Assembly (NCBI GenBank): GCA_003223645.1 | Contig: QHVT01000008.1 | Location: 248,001-312,000, forward strand | DNA length: 64,000 nt | Direction of reading: 5' to 3' | From: Acidobacteriota bacterium | Lineage (GTDB): Bacteria > Acidobacteriota > Thermoanaerobaculia > Gp7-AA8 | Shown here: one piece after another, positions 16,380 through 26,086 of the stretch | How the letters are laid out: each line of letters opens with the position of its first letter | Position numbering within the stretch: the first letter of the stretch is position 1 | Translations under genes and position numbers: made by a program | Notes under the pieces: model-generated | Databases searched by the model: none | Seen by the model: the letters and a program-made list of their open reading frames with translations, nothing else | Told to the model about the DNA's origin: nothing

Positions 16380-17546
16380 ATGACGCCGCTCGAGTGGCTC
16401 GATTCGCTGCAAGGCTCCGGCATTCGTCCGGGACTCGATCGCATGCGCGCGCTGTTGCGCGCGCTGCATTCGCCGCATCGCAAGTACCGCTCGATCATCG
16501 TCGCGGGCACGAACGGCAAAGGCTCGACGTCGGCGATGCTGACTTCGATCCTGCACGCGGCCGGACATCGCGTCGGTCTCTACACCTCGCCGCATCTCGT
16601 CGATCTGCGCGAGCGGTGGCTGATCGCCGGCGAGACGATCGATCCCGCGCTGCTCGATGAATGCATCGTCGAGCTGCAGCGCGCGGCCGAAACGAGCGGC
16701 ATTCATCCGACGTACTTCGAAGCGCTCACGGTGATCGCGTTTCTCGCGTTCGCGCGTGTGCAGTGCGACATCGCGGTGCTCGAAGTCGGGATGGGCGGGC
16801 GGCTGGATGCGACGAACGTCGTGCGTCCGGTCGCCGCGCTGATCACGCCGATCGGCTTCGATCACATGGAGTTCCTCGGCAACACGATCCGCAGGATCGC
16901 GTTCGAGAAGGCGGGAGTGATTCATCGCAGCACGCTCGTGCTGACGACGAATGACGATCCGCTCGTGCTGAATGTCATGCGCAAACGCGCGGAGCAATTC
17001 GGCAATCGATTCATACACGTCACCGAAGAACACGACTCGCCGCTGGCCGGCGAGTTTCAGCGCCGCAACGCCGCGCTCGCGGTGCGCGCGGCGCGCGAGC
17101 TCGGCATCGATGAACGCGCGATCGAGCGCGGCGTGGCCGGGACGCGCTGGCGCGGACGGCTCGAGTGGATGCAGATCGGCGAGAAGGAGATCTGGATCGA
17201 CGGCGCGCACAACGCACACGCCGCCGCGCAGATCGCGCCGTTTCTCGACGCGCGCGTTCCGCGTCCGCGTCTCCTCGTGTTCGGGATGATGAACGACAAG
17301 CACATCGCGCCGGTGAAGGAACTGCTCTTTCCGCTCTTCGATCGCGTGATCACGACCGAGCCGTATCCGCCGCGCTCCGCGAAGGCGTCCGACCTCGGCG
17401 GCATCGCGATTCCGAATCCCGACGACGCGTTTCGCGCCGCGCTCGCGTCAGGCGAGCGCGCGATCGTCATCACCGGCTCGCTCTACCTCGCGGGCGCGGC
17501 GATCGCGTACTTCGATCGCCAGCGCGGCGAGCATCAGCACGACTGA
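16380..17546 (+). CDS. folC: Bifunctional folylpolyglutamate synthase/dihydrofolate synthase
   Basis: VAGTNGKGSTSAMLTSILHAAGHRVGLYTSPHLVDLRER; DGAHNAHAA. Confidence 0.95.
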   Translation: MTPLEWLDSLQGSGIRPGLDRMRALLRALHSPHRKYRSIIVAGTNGKGSTSAMLTSILHAAGHRVGLYTSPHLVDLRERWLIAGETIDPALLDECIVELQRAAETSGIHPTYFEALTVIAFLAFARVQCDIAVLEVGMGGRLDATNVVRPVAALITPIGFDHMEFLGNTIRRIAFEKAGVIHRSTLVLTTNDDPLVLNVMRKRAEQFGNRFIHVTEEHDSPLAGEFQRRNAALAVRAARELGIDERAIERGVAGTRWRGRLEWMQIGEKEIWIDGAHNAHAAAQIAPFLDARVPRPRLLVFGMMNDKHIAPVKELLFPLFDRVITTEPYPPRSAKASDLGGIAIPNPDDAFRAALASGERAIVITGSLYLAGAAIAYFDRQRGEHQHD

Positions 17547-19418
17547 CGCGCACCACGCGACGGCGACCGCGAGACGGCGGCGCCCGAAGTGCAGCGTGAC
17601 GAGCTTCGTGCCGGCGGGAACGAAGACACCGAGGCGATCGATGTCGACCGGGAACGTCTCGAGCGGCGTGTTCCACGCAGAAAAGTACGTCTGATTCACG
17701 AGCAACAGGACCGGACCATCGGCCGCGATGTCGATGAAGATCGTCTGCCCGTGCTCGCGATAGCGCAGATGCGACACGCGCGCGGATTGAAATCCGTGAA
17801 AGCGCTGCGGCGCAACGGCGAATCCGTACGGATTGAAACGCGGATCTTTCACGATGCGCACCGCCTCGCGAAGATCGCGCGCGCCGAGGGCGACGGGCAC
17901 GGCCATCACAGGCGGCAGCCGTTGGATCTCGACGGCGCGATCCCTTGCAAGCTCCAGCGCCGCGCGGCTGAGCAGCGAATGCATGTTGTCCGGCGACGGC
18001 AGGAGCGCGTAGCGGATGCCCGTCACCGCGCCGAACAGCGGCTCGCGCGCGGCGGCGCGTTTTCGATATTCGATGCGCGCGGACAGCACACCCGCGGGAA
18101 TCGTGGATTTTGCGTAGACGCGTTGCAGCGGCGCGTCTTCGCGAATGTCATACGGCGCGAACCAGTCGATCGGCAGCGCGCATACCGCGGTGATCGCGAG
18201 CGGCACGAGCGTGACGATCGCCCACACGAGTCGATAGCGCGTCTTGTCGAAGTAGCGCGCGACGAGAACGACGAGTGCGACAGAGAGGACGAGCACGAAT
18301 TTTTCGGGATAGCGGCCGATGCGCGGCGCTTGATCGACGAGCCAGAAGACGATCGGGTTATTGCGGCCGAGGGCAAAGAAGAGCATCAGCAGTGCTATCA
18401 GCGTGTAGCGGAGTGGTGCGCGCCTCTGGCGCGCCCCCGCCCGGAAGCGCGCTGGAAGCGCGCACCACTCGATGACGCCGTATACGAGCGCGATCAACGC
18501 GATCGGACCGAGGAAGATGGTGGAGAAGAGACGCTCGCGCAAAGCGCCGCCGCCGGGCTCGTTCAAGACGCCGGACAGCGGCCAGACGAAAATCTCCGCG
18601 ACGCGCTTCCAGGACAGCGACGTGTTGAGCGCCGTGCGCGTCGAGAAGCCGGCCACGCGTTCGACTTCGCGCGCGATTTCGGAGTAGGCGATCAACTGCG
18701 GAGAAGCGATCAGCAATGCGAGCAGCAGCGCGAGCGCAAGCTCGCGAATGGAAAGCCCCTCACCCGGCGCTTCGCGCCACCCTCTCCCCGCAAGCGGGGC
18801 GAGGGGCCACCACCCTGTTGCCCTTCTCCCCGCTTGCGGGGAGAAGGTGGCCGAAGGCCGGATGAGGGGCGGTGCCACAACGACGAGAATCGCAATCGCG
18901 GCCGCGAAGATCAGCACCGGCTCGGCGGCGAGTCCCATCAACCCGCAGGCGACGCCGAGAAGCCGCCATGAACGGCGCTCCGCCGCGTACAAAGCGAGCG
19001 GAATCAGCGCGGCGTAGACGATGAAGTTGTAGAAGGCGAAGGACGAGATCACGACGCCGCTCAGCACGTAAACGGTGGCGGCGAACGTCGACCGACAGAG
19101 CGCGCGCATCGCGAAGAAGGCGAGCGCGAGGTGCAGAAGAAAGTGGAGATTGAATGCGGTGTGTACAGGGAGAAAAAGATAGAGCAGATTGTCGGGATAA
19201 AACGTCTGTGCGCCGGGGTTGCCGGCGAGCGGCTGTCCGCCGGAGTCGTTGAAGTCCCAATACGGAATCTCGAACGTCCGAAAGCTCGCCGCGGAGAGCA
19301 CTTTCAGCGGGTAATGCGTGCTGAAATTGTCGCGATAGAAGAAGAATCCGAACTGCGCGACGAGTGCGAAAGCAATCGCGACCGCGACCCCGATCACCGG
19401 CCCTCGCACCTTCGACAT
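17448..19418 (-). CDS. YfhO-like polytopic membrane protein
   Basis: Hydrophobic segments; DFNDSGGQPLAGNPGAQTFYPDNLLYLFLP matches the loop in ORFs 23750 and 26051. 3' end overlaps folC antisense by 99 bp; start could be 19460. Confidence 0.75.
   Translation of the reverse strand: MSKVRGPVIGVAVAIAFALVAQFGFFFYRDNFSTHYPLKVLSAASFRTFEIPYWDFNDSGGQPLAGNPGAQTFYPDNLLYLFLPVHTAFNLHFLLHLALAFFAMRALCRSTFAATVYVLSGVVISSFAFYNFIVYAALIPLALYAAERRSWRLLGVACGLMGLAAEPVLIFAAAIAILVVVAPPLIRPSATFSPQAGRRATGWWPLAPLAGRGWREAPGEGLSIRELALALLLALLIASPQLIAYSEIAREVERVAGFSTRTALNTSLSWKRVAEIFVWPLSGVLNEPGGGALRERLFSTIFLGPIALIALVYGVIEWCALPARFRAGARQRRAPLRYTLIALLMLFFALGRNNPIVFWLVDQAPRIGRYPEKFVLVLSVALVVLVARYFDKTRYRLVWAIVTLVPLAITAVCALPIDWFAPYDIREDAPLQRVYAKSTIPAGVLSARIEYRKRAAAREPLFGAVTGIRYALLPSPDNMHSLLSRAALELARDRAVEIQRLPPVMAVPVALGARDLREAVRIVKDPRFNPYGFAVAPQRFHGFQSARVSHLRYREHGQTIFIDIAADGPVLLLVNQTYFSAWNTPLETFPVDIDRLGVFVPAGTKLVTLHFGRRRLAVAVAWCASVVLMLAALAIEVRDRRAREVERAGDDDRALA
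18411..18470. repeat. PE-3 palindromic element (GAGTGGTGCGCGCC...GCGCGCACCACTC) inside YfhO-like ORF
   Basis: Inverted repeat read directly; translated as EWCALPARFRAGARQRRAPL on minus strand. Confidence 0.85.
18755..18870. repeat. REP-like compound palindrome (CCCTCATCCGGCCTTCGGCCACCTTCTCCCCGCAAGCGGGGAGAAGG type) inside YfhO-like ORF
   Basis: Sequence read directly; translated as PLIRPSATFSPQAGRRATGWWPLAPLAGRGWREAPGEG. Confidence 0.95.
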
Positions 19419-19449
19419 CTCGCGCGGAATTATCGGGTAAGATCGCCCG

Positions 19450-20733
19450 ATGACCACCATTCACGAGGAAACTCTCGCCGCGACAGGCCACGATTTTCTC
19501 CACCGGCTGATCGCGGAAGTCGATCGCGAGATCGCGGATGCGATCCAGCTGGAAACGCAGCGGCAGAACGACACGCTGGAGCTGATTGCCTCGGAGAACC
19601 ACGTGTCGAAGGCTGTGCTGACTGCGATGGGATCGGTCTTCACGAACAAGTACGCCGAGGGCTATCCGGGCAAGCGTTACTACGGCGGCTGCGGCCCCAC
19701 CGACATCGTCGAGAACATCGCCATCGATCGCGCGAAGAGACTCTTCGGCGCCGAACACGCCAACGTCCAGCCGCACTCCGGCTCGCAGGCCAACATGTCG
19801 GTCTACTTCGCAATGCTCAAGCCCGGCGACACGATCATGGGCATGGACCTCTCGCACGGCGGACACCTCACGCACGGACATCCGCTGTCGTACAGCGGCC
19901 GCGATTTCAAAGTCGTCGCGTACGGCGTGCGCAAAGAGGATGAGCTGATCGACTACGACGAGATGGCGAAGATCGCCGAGGAGAACAAGCCGCGGATGAT
20001 CATCTGCGGAGCGTCGGCGTATTCGCGGGTGATCGACTTCAAGCGCATTCGCGAGATCGCGGACAGCGTCGGCGCGCTGATGATGGCCGACATCGCGCAC
20101 ATCGCGGGGCTCGTCGTCACGAACCATCATCCCTCGCCCGTTCCGTACGCGGACTTCGTCACGACGACGACGCATAAGACGCTGCGCGGACCGCGCGCGG
20201 GCCTCGTACTTTGCAAGGAAAAGTACGCGAAGGACCTGGACCGCGCCGTCTTCCCGGGCGTGCAGGGCGGGCCGCTCGTGCACATCATCGCGGCGAAGGC
20301 CGTCGCGTTCAAGGAAGCGCTCGCGCCGGAGTTCGCGGAGTATCAGGGACAGGTCGTGAAGAACGCGAAGGCGCTCGCGGCCGCGGTGAAAGACACCGGC
20401 TTCCGCATCGTCTCCGGCGGCACCGATAACCATCTCTTCATGACCGACGTCTTCTCGAAAGGCATCACCGGCAAAGACGGGCAGAACATGCTCGAGGCCG
20501 CGAACATCACCGTCAACAAGAACACGATCCCGTTCGATCAGAACAAGCCGATGGTCGCGTCCGGAGTGCGCATCGGCACGCCCGCCGTCACCACGCGCGG
20601 CCTGCGCGAAGCGGACATGAAAACGATCGCCACGCTCATCGCGCGCGTGCTCGACTCGAAAGGCGACGCCGGCGTGATCGACGCGGTGAAGAGCGAAGTG
20701 AAGCAGTTGTGCGATCGATATCCGATTTACTAG
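19450..20733 (+). CDS. glyA: Serine hydroxymethyltransferase
   Basis: [54 protein letters not shown]. Confidence 0.98.
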   Translation: MTTIHEETLAATGHDFLHRLIAEVDREIADAIQLETQRQNDTLELIASENHVSKAVLTAMGSVFTNKYAEGYPGKRYYGGCGPTDIVENIAIDRAKRLFGAEHANVQPHSGSQANMSVYFAMLKPGDTIMGMDLSHGGHLTHGHPLSYSGRDFKVVAYGVRKEDELIDYDEMAKIAEENKPRMIICGASAYSRVIDFKRIREIADSVGALMMADIAHIAGLVVTNHHPSPVPYADFVTTTTHKTLRGPRAGLVLCKEKYAKDLDRAVFPGVQGGPLVHIIAAKAVAFKEALAPEFAEYQGQVVKNAKALAAAVKDTGFRIVSGGTDNHLFMTDVFSKGITGKDGQNMLEAANITVNKNTIPFDQNKPMVASGVRIGTPAVTTRGLREADMKTIATLIARVLDSKGDAGVIDAVKSEVKQLCDRYPIY

Positions 20734-20806
20734 GACTGATAGGACGAATAGGACTTACAGGACAAGTCCTATCGGTCCTATTCGTCCTATCAGTCCTATT
20801 CGTCCT
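20731..20806. repeat. Tandem-repeat hairpin (9-bp ATAGGACGA units and reverse complement)
   Basis: taggactgataggacgaataggacttacaggacaagtcctatcggtcctattcgtcctatcagtcctattcgtcctat. Confidence 0.95.
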
Positions 20807-21493
20807 ATGAAACGCTATCCCTACTACCCCATCTATCTCGACATCGAAGACCACGCCGTCCTGATCATCGGCGGCGGAAACGTCTGCGCACGCAAGGCGG
20901 AGACGATGATGAAGTACGGTGCGCGCGTAACGATCGTCTCGCCGGAATTCACCGGCGAGATCGAAGCGTGGGCGCGCGACGGACAACTCGCGCTCAAACG
21001 CAAACGCTACGACGCGAGCGATCTGGAAGGCGCGACGATCGTGATCGCGTCGACGGACGACACGAGCGTGAACGAACAAATCGCCGCTGACTGCCGCGCG
21101 CGTCGCATCCCTGTCAACGTCGTCGACGTCACGCCGCTCTGCGAGTTCATCGTGCCGGCGATCATCGACAAAGGATCAGTGCACATCGCGATCTCGACCG
21201 GCGGCAAGTCGCCCGCGCTGGCGCGGACGCTGAAAGAAGACCTGCAGCGCCTCATCGGTCCGGAGTACGCCGAGGTGAACGATCTCCTCGGCACGCTGCG
21301 CGACAGTGCGAAGCGCGTGCTGCCGACCGACGTCGATCGCAAGCATTTTTTCGACGGCATCATCGCGCGCGGCATTCTCGAGATGTTGCGCGAAGGGCGG
21401 CGCGCGGACGTGCGCGACGCGATCATCGCCGCGTGCAGCGAGGCGGGCGTCGCCGTCAGCGATGCGGTGCGCACGATGAATGATGGCGAGTAA
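20807..21493 (+). CDS. Precorrin-2 dehydrogenase/sirohydrochlorin ferrochelatase (siroheme synthase N-terminal type)
   Basis: YLDIEDHAVLIIGGGNVCARKAETMMKYGARVTIVSPEF; CEFIVPAIIDKGSVHIAISTGGKSPALARTLKEDL. Confidence 0.93.
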   Translation: MKRYPYYPIYLDIEDHAVLIIGGGNVCARKAETMMKYGARVTIVSPEFTGEIEAWARDGQLALKRKRYDASDLEGATIVIASTDDTSVNEQIAADCRARRIPVNVVDVTPLCEFIVPAIIDKGSVHIAISTGGKSPALARTLKEDLQRLIGPEYAEVNDLLGTLRDSAKRVLPTDVDRKHFFDGIIARGILEMLREGRRADVRDAIIAACSEAGVAVSDAVRTMNDGE

Positions 21494-22964
21494 ACGCGCG
21501 CGCGCGATCATCCTCGCGGCGTTCTTCCTGATCACCGCCGTCGCTCCGCTGCGCCCTCTCCGCGATCCCGATTACTTCTGGCATCTCGCTACCGGCCGCT
21601 GGATCCATGAGCATGGCGCACTGCCGCGCACGGATCCCTTCGGCGCCGCGACCGATCGCGTGCCGTGGATCAATGGCGAGTGGCTGTTCCAGTTTCTCGT
21701 TTACCCGCTGCACGCGGCGTTCGGAGTCAACGGGATCGTCGTCGCGCGCGCGTTGCTTCTGGGCGCGCTGTTCACCGCGCTCCTCGCGTGGACCTCGCGC
21801 GAAACGAAGAGCCTCGGCCGCGCGCTCGGGCTCTGCACGATCAGCTGGTACGGCGCGAGTTGGGCGTTCAGCGAACGTCCCGCGACGTTTGCGGTGCTGT
21901 TCGTCGTCCTGGCCGTCGCGCTGACGCTGCGCGAGCCGACGGTGCGGCGAATCGTTTTGTATGCGCTCCTGACGATCGTCTGGATCAACTTCCATCCCTC
22001 GGCGTTGCTCGCGCCGGTGATTGCCGGAGTGGTGCGCGCCTCCGGCGCGCTTTTCGAAAGGCGCGCCGGAGGCGCGCGCCACTCCATCGCGATGGTCGCC
22101 GCAAGTGCGCTTGCGCTGCTCGTGAATCCATACGGCATCGAGGGCGTGCTCGCGCCGGCGCGGCTCACGCAGTGGGTGACGAGCGGTCCGTTCAAAAACA
22201 TCGAGTGGCAGCCGGCCTCGCCGGCCACGCATCCGGCGCTCTTCCTGATGATCGCGATCGCGCTTCTCGCGTTCGCGTTCGATCGCGACCGCCTCCGCCA
22301 TCTCCCGCACCTTCTTCTTCTCGCGCTCTTCTCCGCGCTGGCGATCCGCTTTCTCCGCAATCACGCGATGTTCTACAGCGTCTGGCCGCTCGTGGTCGCG
22401 CCGATGCTGCCGCCGCTCGCGAGCGAGCGGCTGAACAAGATTGCCGGCGGCGCCGCGTTCGCGTTCCTCTTCGTTTTCCTGACGACGCGCCGTCCATCCC
22501 TCGGCATCAACGAACAAGTCCTCCCCGTCCGCGCGGCCGCGCGTCTCGCCGCACTCCATCCGCCCGGAAACATTTTTTCCGCGAGTCACCTCGGCGGCTA
22601 TCTGATCTGGACGTTCTATCCGCAGCGGCGCGTCGTGAACGACGGACGCAACGAACTGCATCACGCGTTTCTCACCGAGTACGCCGCCGCGCGCCGCAAC
22701 AGCCGCGATTGGCGCCAGCTGCTCGACCGCTACGCGATCGCGACGGCGGTCGCCGACTACGAGCCGCCGATGCGTTTGAAGGACGCGCGCACGGGGCAAG
22801 TAGTCGCGATTCCGGCGAGCCGCGCCTTTTTTCCGCGCTCGCAATGGGCGCTCATCGCGTTCGACGATGCGGCGATGGTCTTCGCGCGCCGCGCCGCCTG
22901 GAAAGGCCGCGACCTTAGCGCAATCGAAATCCGCGGCGTCGATCCCGATGCGCGCGGCGAATGA
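21480..22964 (+). CDS. Polytopic membrane protein, hypothetical
   Basis: Multiple TM segments; DPDYFWHLATGRWIHEHGALPRTDPF motif of membrane-bound glycosyltransferase-like proteins. Confidence 0.7.
   Translation: MMASKRARAIILAAFFLITAVAPLRPLRDPDYFWHLATGRWIHEHGALPRTDPFGAATDRVPWINGEWLFQFLVYPLHAAFGVNGIVVARALLLGALFTALLAWTSRETKSLGRALGLCTISWYGASWAFSERPATFAVLFVVLAVALTLREPTVRRIVLYALLTIVWINFHPSALLAPVIAGVVRASGALFERRAGGARHSIAMVAASALALLVNPYGIEGVLAPARLTQWVTSGPFKNIEWQPASPATHPALFLMIAIALLAFAFDRDRLRHLPHLLLLALFSALAIRFLRNHAMFYSVWPLVVAPMLPPLASERLNKIAGGAAFAFLFVFLTTRRPSLGINEQVLPVRAAARLAALHPPGNIFSASHLGGYLIWTFYPQRRVVNDGRNELHHAFLTEYAAARRNSRDWRQLLDRYAIATAVADYEPPMRLKDARTGQVVAIPASRAFFPRSQWALIAFDDAAMVFARRAAWKGRDLSAIEIRGVDPDARGE
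22026..22085. repeat. PE-3 palindromic element inside membrane-protein ORF
   Basis: GGAGTGGTGCGCGCCTCCGGCGCGCTTTTCGAAAGGCGCGCCGGAGGCGCGCGCCACTCC; near-perfect palindrome, encodes GVVRASGALFERRAGGARHS. Confidence 0.9.
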
Positions 22965-22983
22965 TGCTATCTTCCCCGCCCGA

Positions 22984-23742
22984 ATGCCTCTCCACGAGAA
23001 AAAAGTCATCGCCGTTCTGCCCGCATACAACGCGGAACGGACGCTGAAAGCGACGTACGACGACATCCCGCAGGACTGGGTCGACGAGATCCTGCTCGTC
23101 GACGACTGCTCGCGCGACCGCACCGTCGAGCTGTCGCGCGAGCTCGGCATCACCACGGTCGTCCATCAGAAAAATCGCGGCTATGGCGGCAATCAAAAGA
23201 CGTGCTATCGAACCTCAATGGACAAGATGGGCGGCGAGATCATGGTCATGGTCCACCCCGACCATCAATATGATCCGAAGATCATCCCCGAGCTGGTGAA
23301 GCCGCTCCTGCGCGGCGAAGCGGACGCGGTGTTCGGCTCGCGCATGCTCGGCGGAAGACCGATCGAAGGGGGGATGCCGAAGTGGAAGTACTTCGCGAAT
23401 CTCTTCCTGACGATGGTCGAGAACGCGACGTTCTACGTGTACCTCTCCGAGTATCACTCCGGCTTCCGCGCGTACTCGAAGCGCTTCCTCGACACGGTGA
23501 ACTTCGAGGCGAACTCCGACAACTTCGTGTTCGACACCGAGATCATCGCGCAGGCAGTGGCGAAGAAGCTGAAGATCATCGAGGTGCCGATTCAGACGCG
23601 CTACTTCGACGAGGCCTCGCAGGTCGGATTCATGCGCGGCGTGCGCTACGGACTCTCGATCCTGAAGACGATGTTCTATTACAAGCTGCACAAGAAGGGC
23701 ATTTACACGCATCGCATTTACCGCGATCGGGTGCAGACTTAG
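22984..23742 (+). CDS. Glycosyltransferase family 2 (dolichyl-phosphate mannose synthase-like)
   Basis: VIAVLPAYNAERTLKATYDDIP...EILLVDDCSRDRTVE; HPDHQYDPKIIPEL; YHSGFRAYSK. Confidence 0.92.
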   Translation: MPLHEKKVIAVLPAYNAERTLKATYDDIPQDWVDEILLVDDCSRDRTVELSRELGITTVVHQKNRGYGGNQKTCYRTSMDKMGGEIMVMVHPDHQYDPKIIPELVKPLLRGEADAVFGSRMLGGRPIEGGMPKWKYFANLFLTMVENATFYVYLSEYHSGFRAYSKRFLDTVNFEANSDNFVFDTEIIAQAVAKKLKIIEVPIQTRYFDEASQVGFMRGVRYGLSILKTMFYYKLHKKGIYTHRIYRDRVQT

Positions 23743-23749
23743 CGCGACT

Positions 23750-26029
23750 GTGCGCCGCCGTGCCGATCTCGTCGCCGTCGCGATCCTGCTGCTTCTTCCC
23801 ACGATTTATTTCTTCGACGTCATCTCGGGACGCAACGCGTTCTACTTCGCCGATCTCGTGCGCTTTCACCATCCCGGCAAGAAAGTGCTGCGCGACATCG
23901 TGCTCAGCGGCGAGTTTCCGTACTGGAATCCGACGATCTCCGCCGGACAGCCGCTCGCCGCGAATCCGCAGCACGAAGTGTTCTATCCGCTCAACTGGCT
24001 GATCTTTCTCCCCAACTTTGACACCGGCTTTCAGCTGCTGATCCTCGTGCACATCGCGCTCGCGCTCGTCGCGATGTTTGCGCTATTGCGATCAATGAAC
24101 CTCGAGCGTCCCGCGGCGATGCTCGGCGCGTTCTCGTACGGACTCGGCGGCGTCATTCTCTCGTTCCATCACATGCTGCCGCATCTTTTCTGCGCGGCCT
24201 GGCTTCCGCTCACGCTGCTCTTCGCGCGCCGCGCGCTCCTGCATCGCCGCCCGCGCGATTTCGCGCTCGCCTCGCTCCTCCTCGGCGTCGAGTTCCTGAT
24301 CGGCGAGCCGGCGATGCTGCTCGAGACCGCGCTGCTCGTCGGCGCATACGCGCTCATGCGCGGCATTCGCGAGCGGCGCGTCGTCGCTTCGCTCCTCCTC
24401 GCGCTCGCGATCGGCGTCGCGGGACTGTTCGCCGGCGCTGCGCAAACGCTGCCAGGCATTGATCACACGCGGGACTCCGTGCGCGGACGCGGCATCGCGT
24501 GGAGCGTCGCCAGCTACTGGAGCCTGCCGCCGCTGCGCATCGCCGAGCTGCTGTATCCGAACCTCTTCGGCCACATGTCGCGGGGCGATCGCATGTTGTT
24601 CTGGGGCACATCGCAGTATCCGCGCGAAGTCTCGCCGTATCTCTACAACCCTTATTCAGGACTGCTGATCGCGGTGCTTGCGATCGCCGGGTTCGCGACG
24701 CGCTCGCGCGGATGGAAACTCGCGGCCGCTCTTCTCCTCGCGTCGATCCTCCTCGCCCTCGGCGCGCACACACCGCTCCTGCGCATCCTCTACGACGCCG
24801 GATTCCAATTCATCCGCTACTTCGAGAAGTTCATGTTCTTCGGCATCGTCGCGCTGATCATCTTCGCGGCAACCGTGTTTCAGCGGCTTCTCGACGGCGA
24901 TCGCCGCGTGCGCAGTGCAGCGATGATGACCACCGGGATCGCGATGCTGGCTGCAGCCCTCCTCGCGCGGTTCGGTCCCATACCGGCAAACGAGGAGCTG
25001 CGCGCGATCGCGCGCAGCGACTGGAGCCTCGCCATATTGCGCGGCAGCCTATTGATGCTCCTGCTCGTCGCGATCACGCGCGTGCGGCGCCCGCTCTGGC
25101 TCGCGCTCGCCGCGCTCTTCGTCGTCGCCGACCTCACGCCGCGCATTCGCGAGCTCACGCCGCGCACCGATCGCTCGCTCTACGAATACACACCGCTCGC
25201 AGCGCAAAAACTCTCGCGCGTGCGCGCGCCGTTTCGCATCTTCCCCGAGGCGGACTGGTACGGCAACACGCCGCTCGCGCGGAGCTACGTCCGCACCTTC
25301 GGGCTTCGCCTCGAACCGGTGCGCAACGCGATGCTGCCGCCGATCCCGTCCGAGTTCCGATTGCAGACGGCGATGGAGTCGGACTTCGACTTCACGTCTC
25401 TCAACGTGACGGACGACTTCATCGCCGCGATGACGAAGATCGGATATCGCTCCGCGTCCGGCTGGCCGCAGCCGATGGCGGCGATGTCGAACGCGTGGAT
25501 CCGGACGCAGTACCGTCCACTCGAAGACGCGCTGGCGCGCGCGCAGGGCGACGTCCGAAAACTGCAGCCGGTCGCGTACTTACCGCTGCAGCCCCACCCG
25601 CGCTACTACTTCGCGAGCAGCGTCGTCTCGATTCGCAATCGCGACGACTTCGTGCGCTTGCTCAAGACACAGCGCTTCGACAACGACGTCGCATTCGCAT
25701 CGATCGCGTCATTCGCTCCCGCCCACGGAGTCGTACGTCGCACGTCCGAATCCGCGAATCGCATCCACATCGAAGCCGACAGCGAAGGGCGCGCGTTCCT
25801 CGTCATCAGCGTGACGCCGCACAAGTACTGGCACGTCCACGTCGACGGCCGCAACGCGCAACCGGTCATCACGAACCTCGGTTACCAGGGACTCGAGCTC
25901 CCGCGCGGACATCACATCATCGAGATGCAGTACCGGAATCCGCTGGTCGCGATCGGGGGGGGGATCTCGATCGTGACGATGCTGGTGTTGGTAGGGCTTA
26001 TAGGACGAATAGGACAAATAGGACGATAG
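23750..26029 (+). CDS. YfhO-like polytopic membrane protein
   Basis: PTISAGQPLAANPQHEVFYPLNWLIFLP; C-terminal VSVTPHKYWHVHVDGRNAQPVITNLGYQGLELPRGHHIIEMQYRNP. Confidence 0.85.
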   Translation: MRRRADLVAVAILLLLPTIYFFDVISGRNAFYFADLVRFHHPGKKVLRDIVLSGEFPYWNPTISAGQPLAANPQHEVFYPLNWLIFLPNFDTGFQLLILVHIALALVAMFALLRSMNLERPAAMLGAFSYGLGGVILSFHHMLPHLFCAAWLPLTLLFARRALLHRRPRDFALASLLLGVEFLIGEPAMLLETALLVGAYALMRGIRERRVVASLLLALAIGVAGLFAGAAQTLPGIDHTRDSVRGRGIAWSVASYWSLPPLRIAELLYPNLFGHMSRGDRMLFWGTSQYPREVSPYLYNPYSGLLIAVLAIAGFATRSRGWKLAAALLLASILLALGAHTPLLRILYDAGFQFIRYFEKFMFFGIVALIIFAATVFQRLLDGDRRVRSAAMMTTGIAMLAAALLARFGPIPANEELRAIARSDWSLAILRGSLLMLLLVAITRVRRPLWLALAALFVVADLTPRIRELTPRTDRSLYEYTPLAAQKLSRVRAPFRIFPEADWYGNTPLARSYVRTFGLRLEPVRNAMLPPIPSEFRLQTAMESDFDFTSLNVTDDFIAAMTKIGYRSASGWPQPMAAMSNAWIRTQYRPLEDALARAQGDVRKLQPVAYLPLQPHPRYYFASSVVSIRNRDDFVRLLKTQRFDNDVAFASIASFAPAHGVVRRTSESANRIHIEADSEGRAFLVISVTPHKYWHVHVDGRNAQPVITNLGYQGLELPRGHHIIEMQYRNPLVAIGGGISIVTMLVLVGLIGRIGQIGR

Positions 26030-26086
26030 GACATCGTAGGACGTCCTAGGATGTCCTATTCGTCCTATAAGTCCTATCAGTCCTAC
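25992..26086. repeat. Tandem-repeat hairpin (9-bp ATAGGACGA units and reverse complement), overlapping 3' end of ORF 23750..26029
   Basis: tataggacgaataggacaaataggacgataggacatcgtaggacgtcctaggatgtcctattcgtcctataagtcctatcagtcctac. Confidence 0.95.

Noticed and set aside
17448-17546. 99-bp antisense 3' overlap of folC and YfhO-like gene as regulatory
   Set aside because: Convergent overlaps happen by stop-codon drift; nothing else supports a function.
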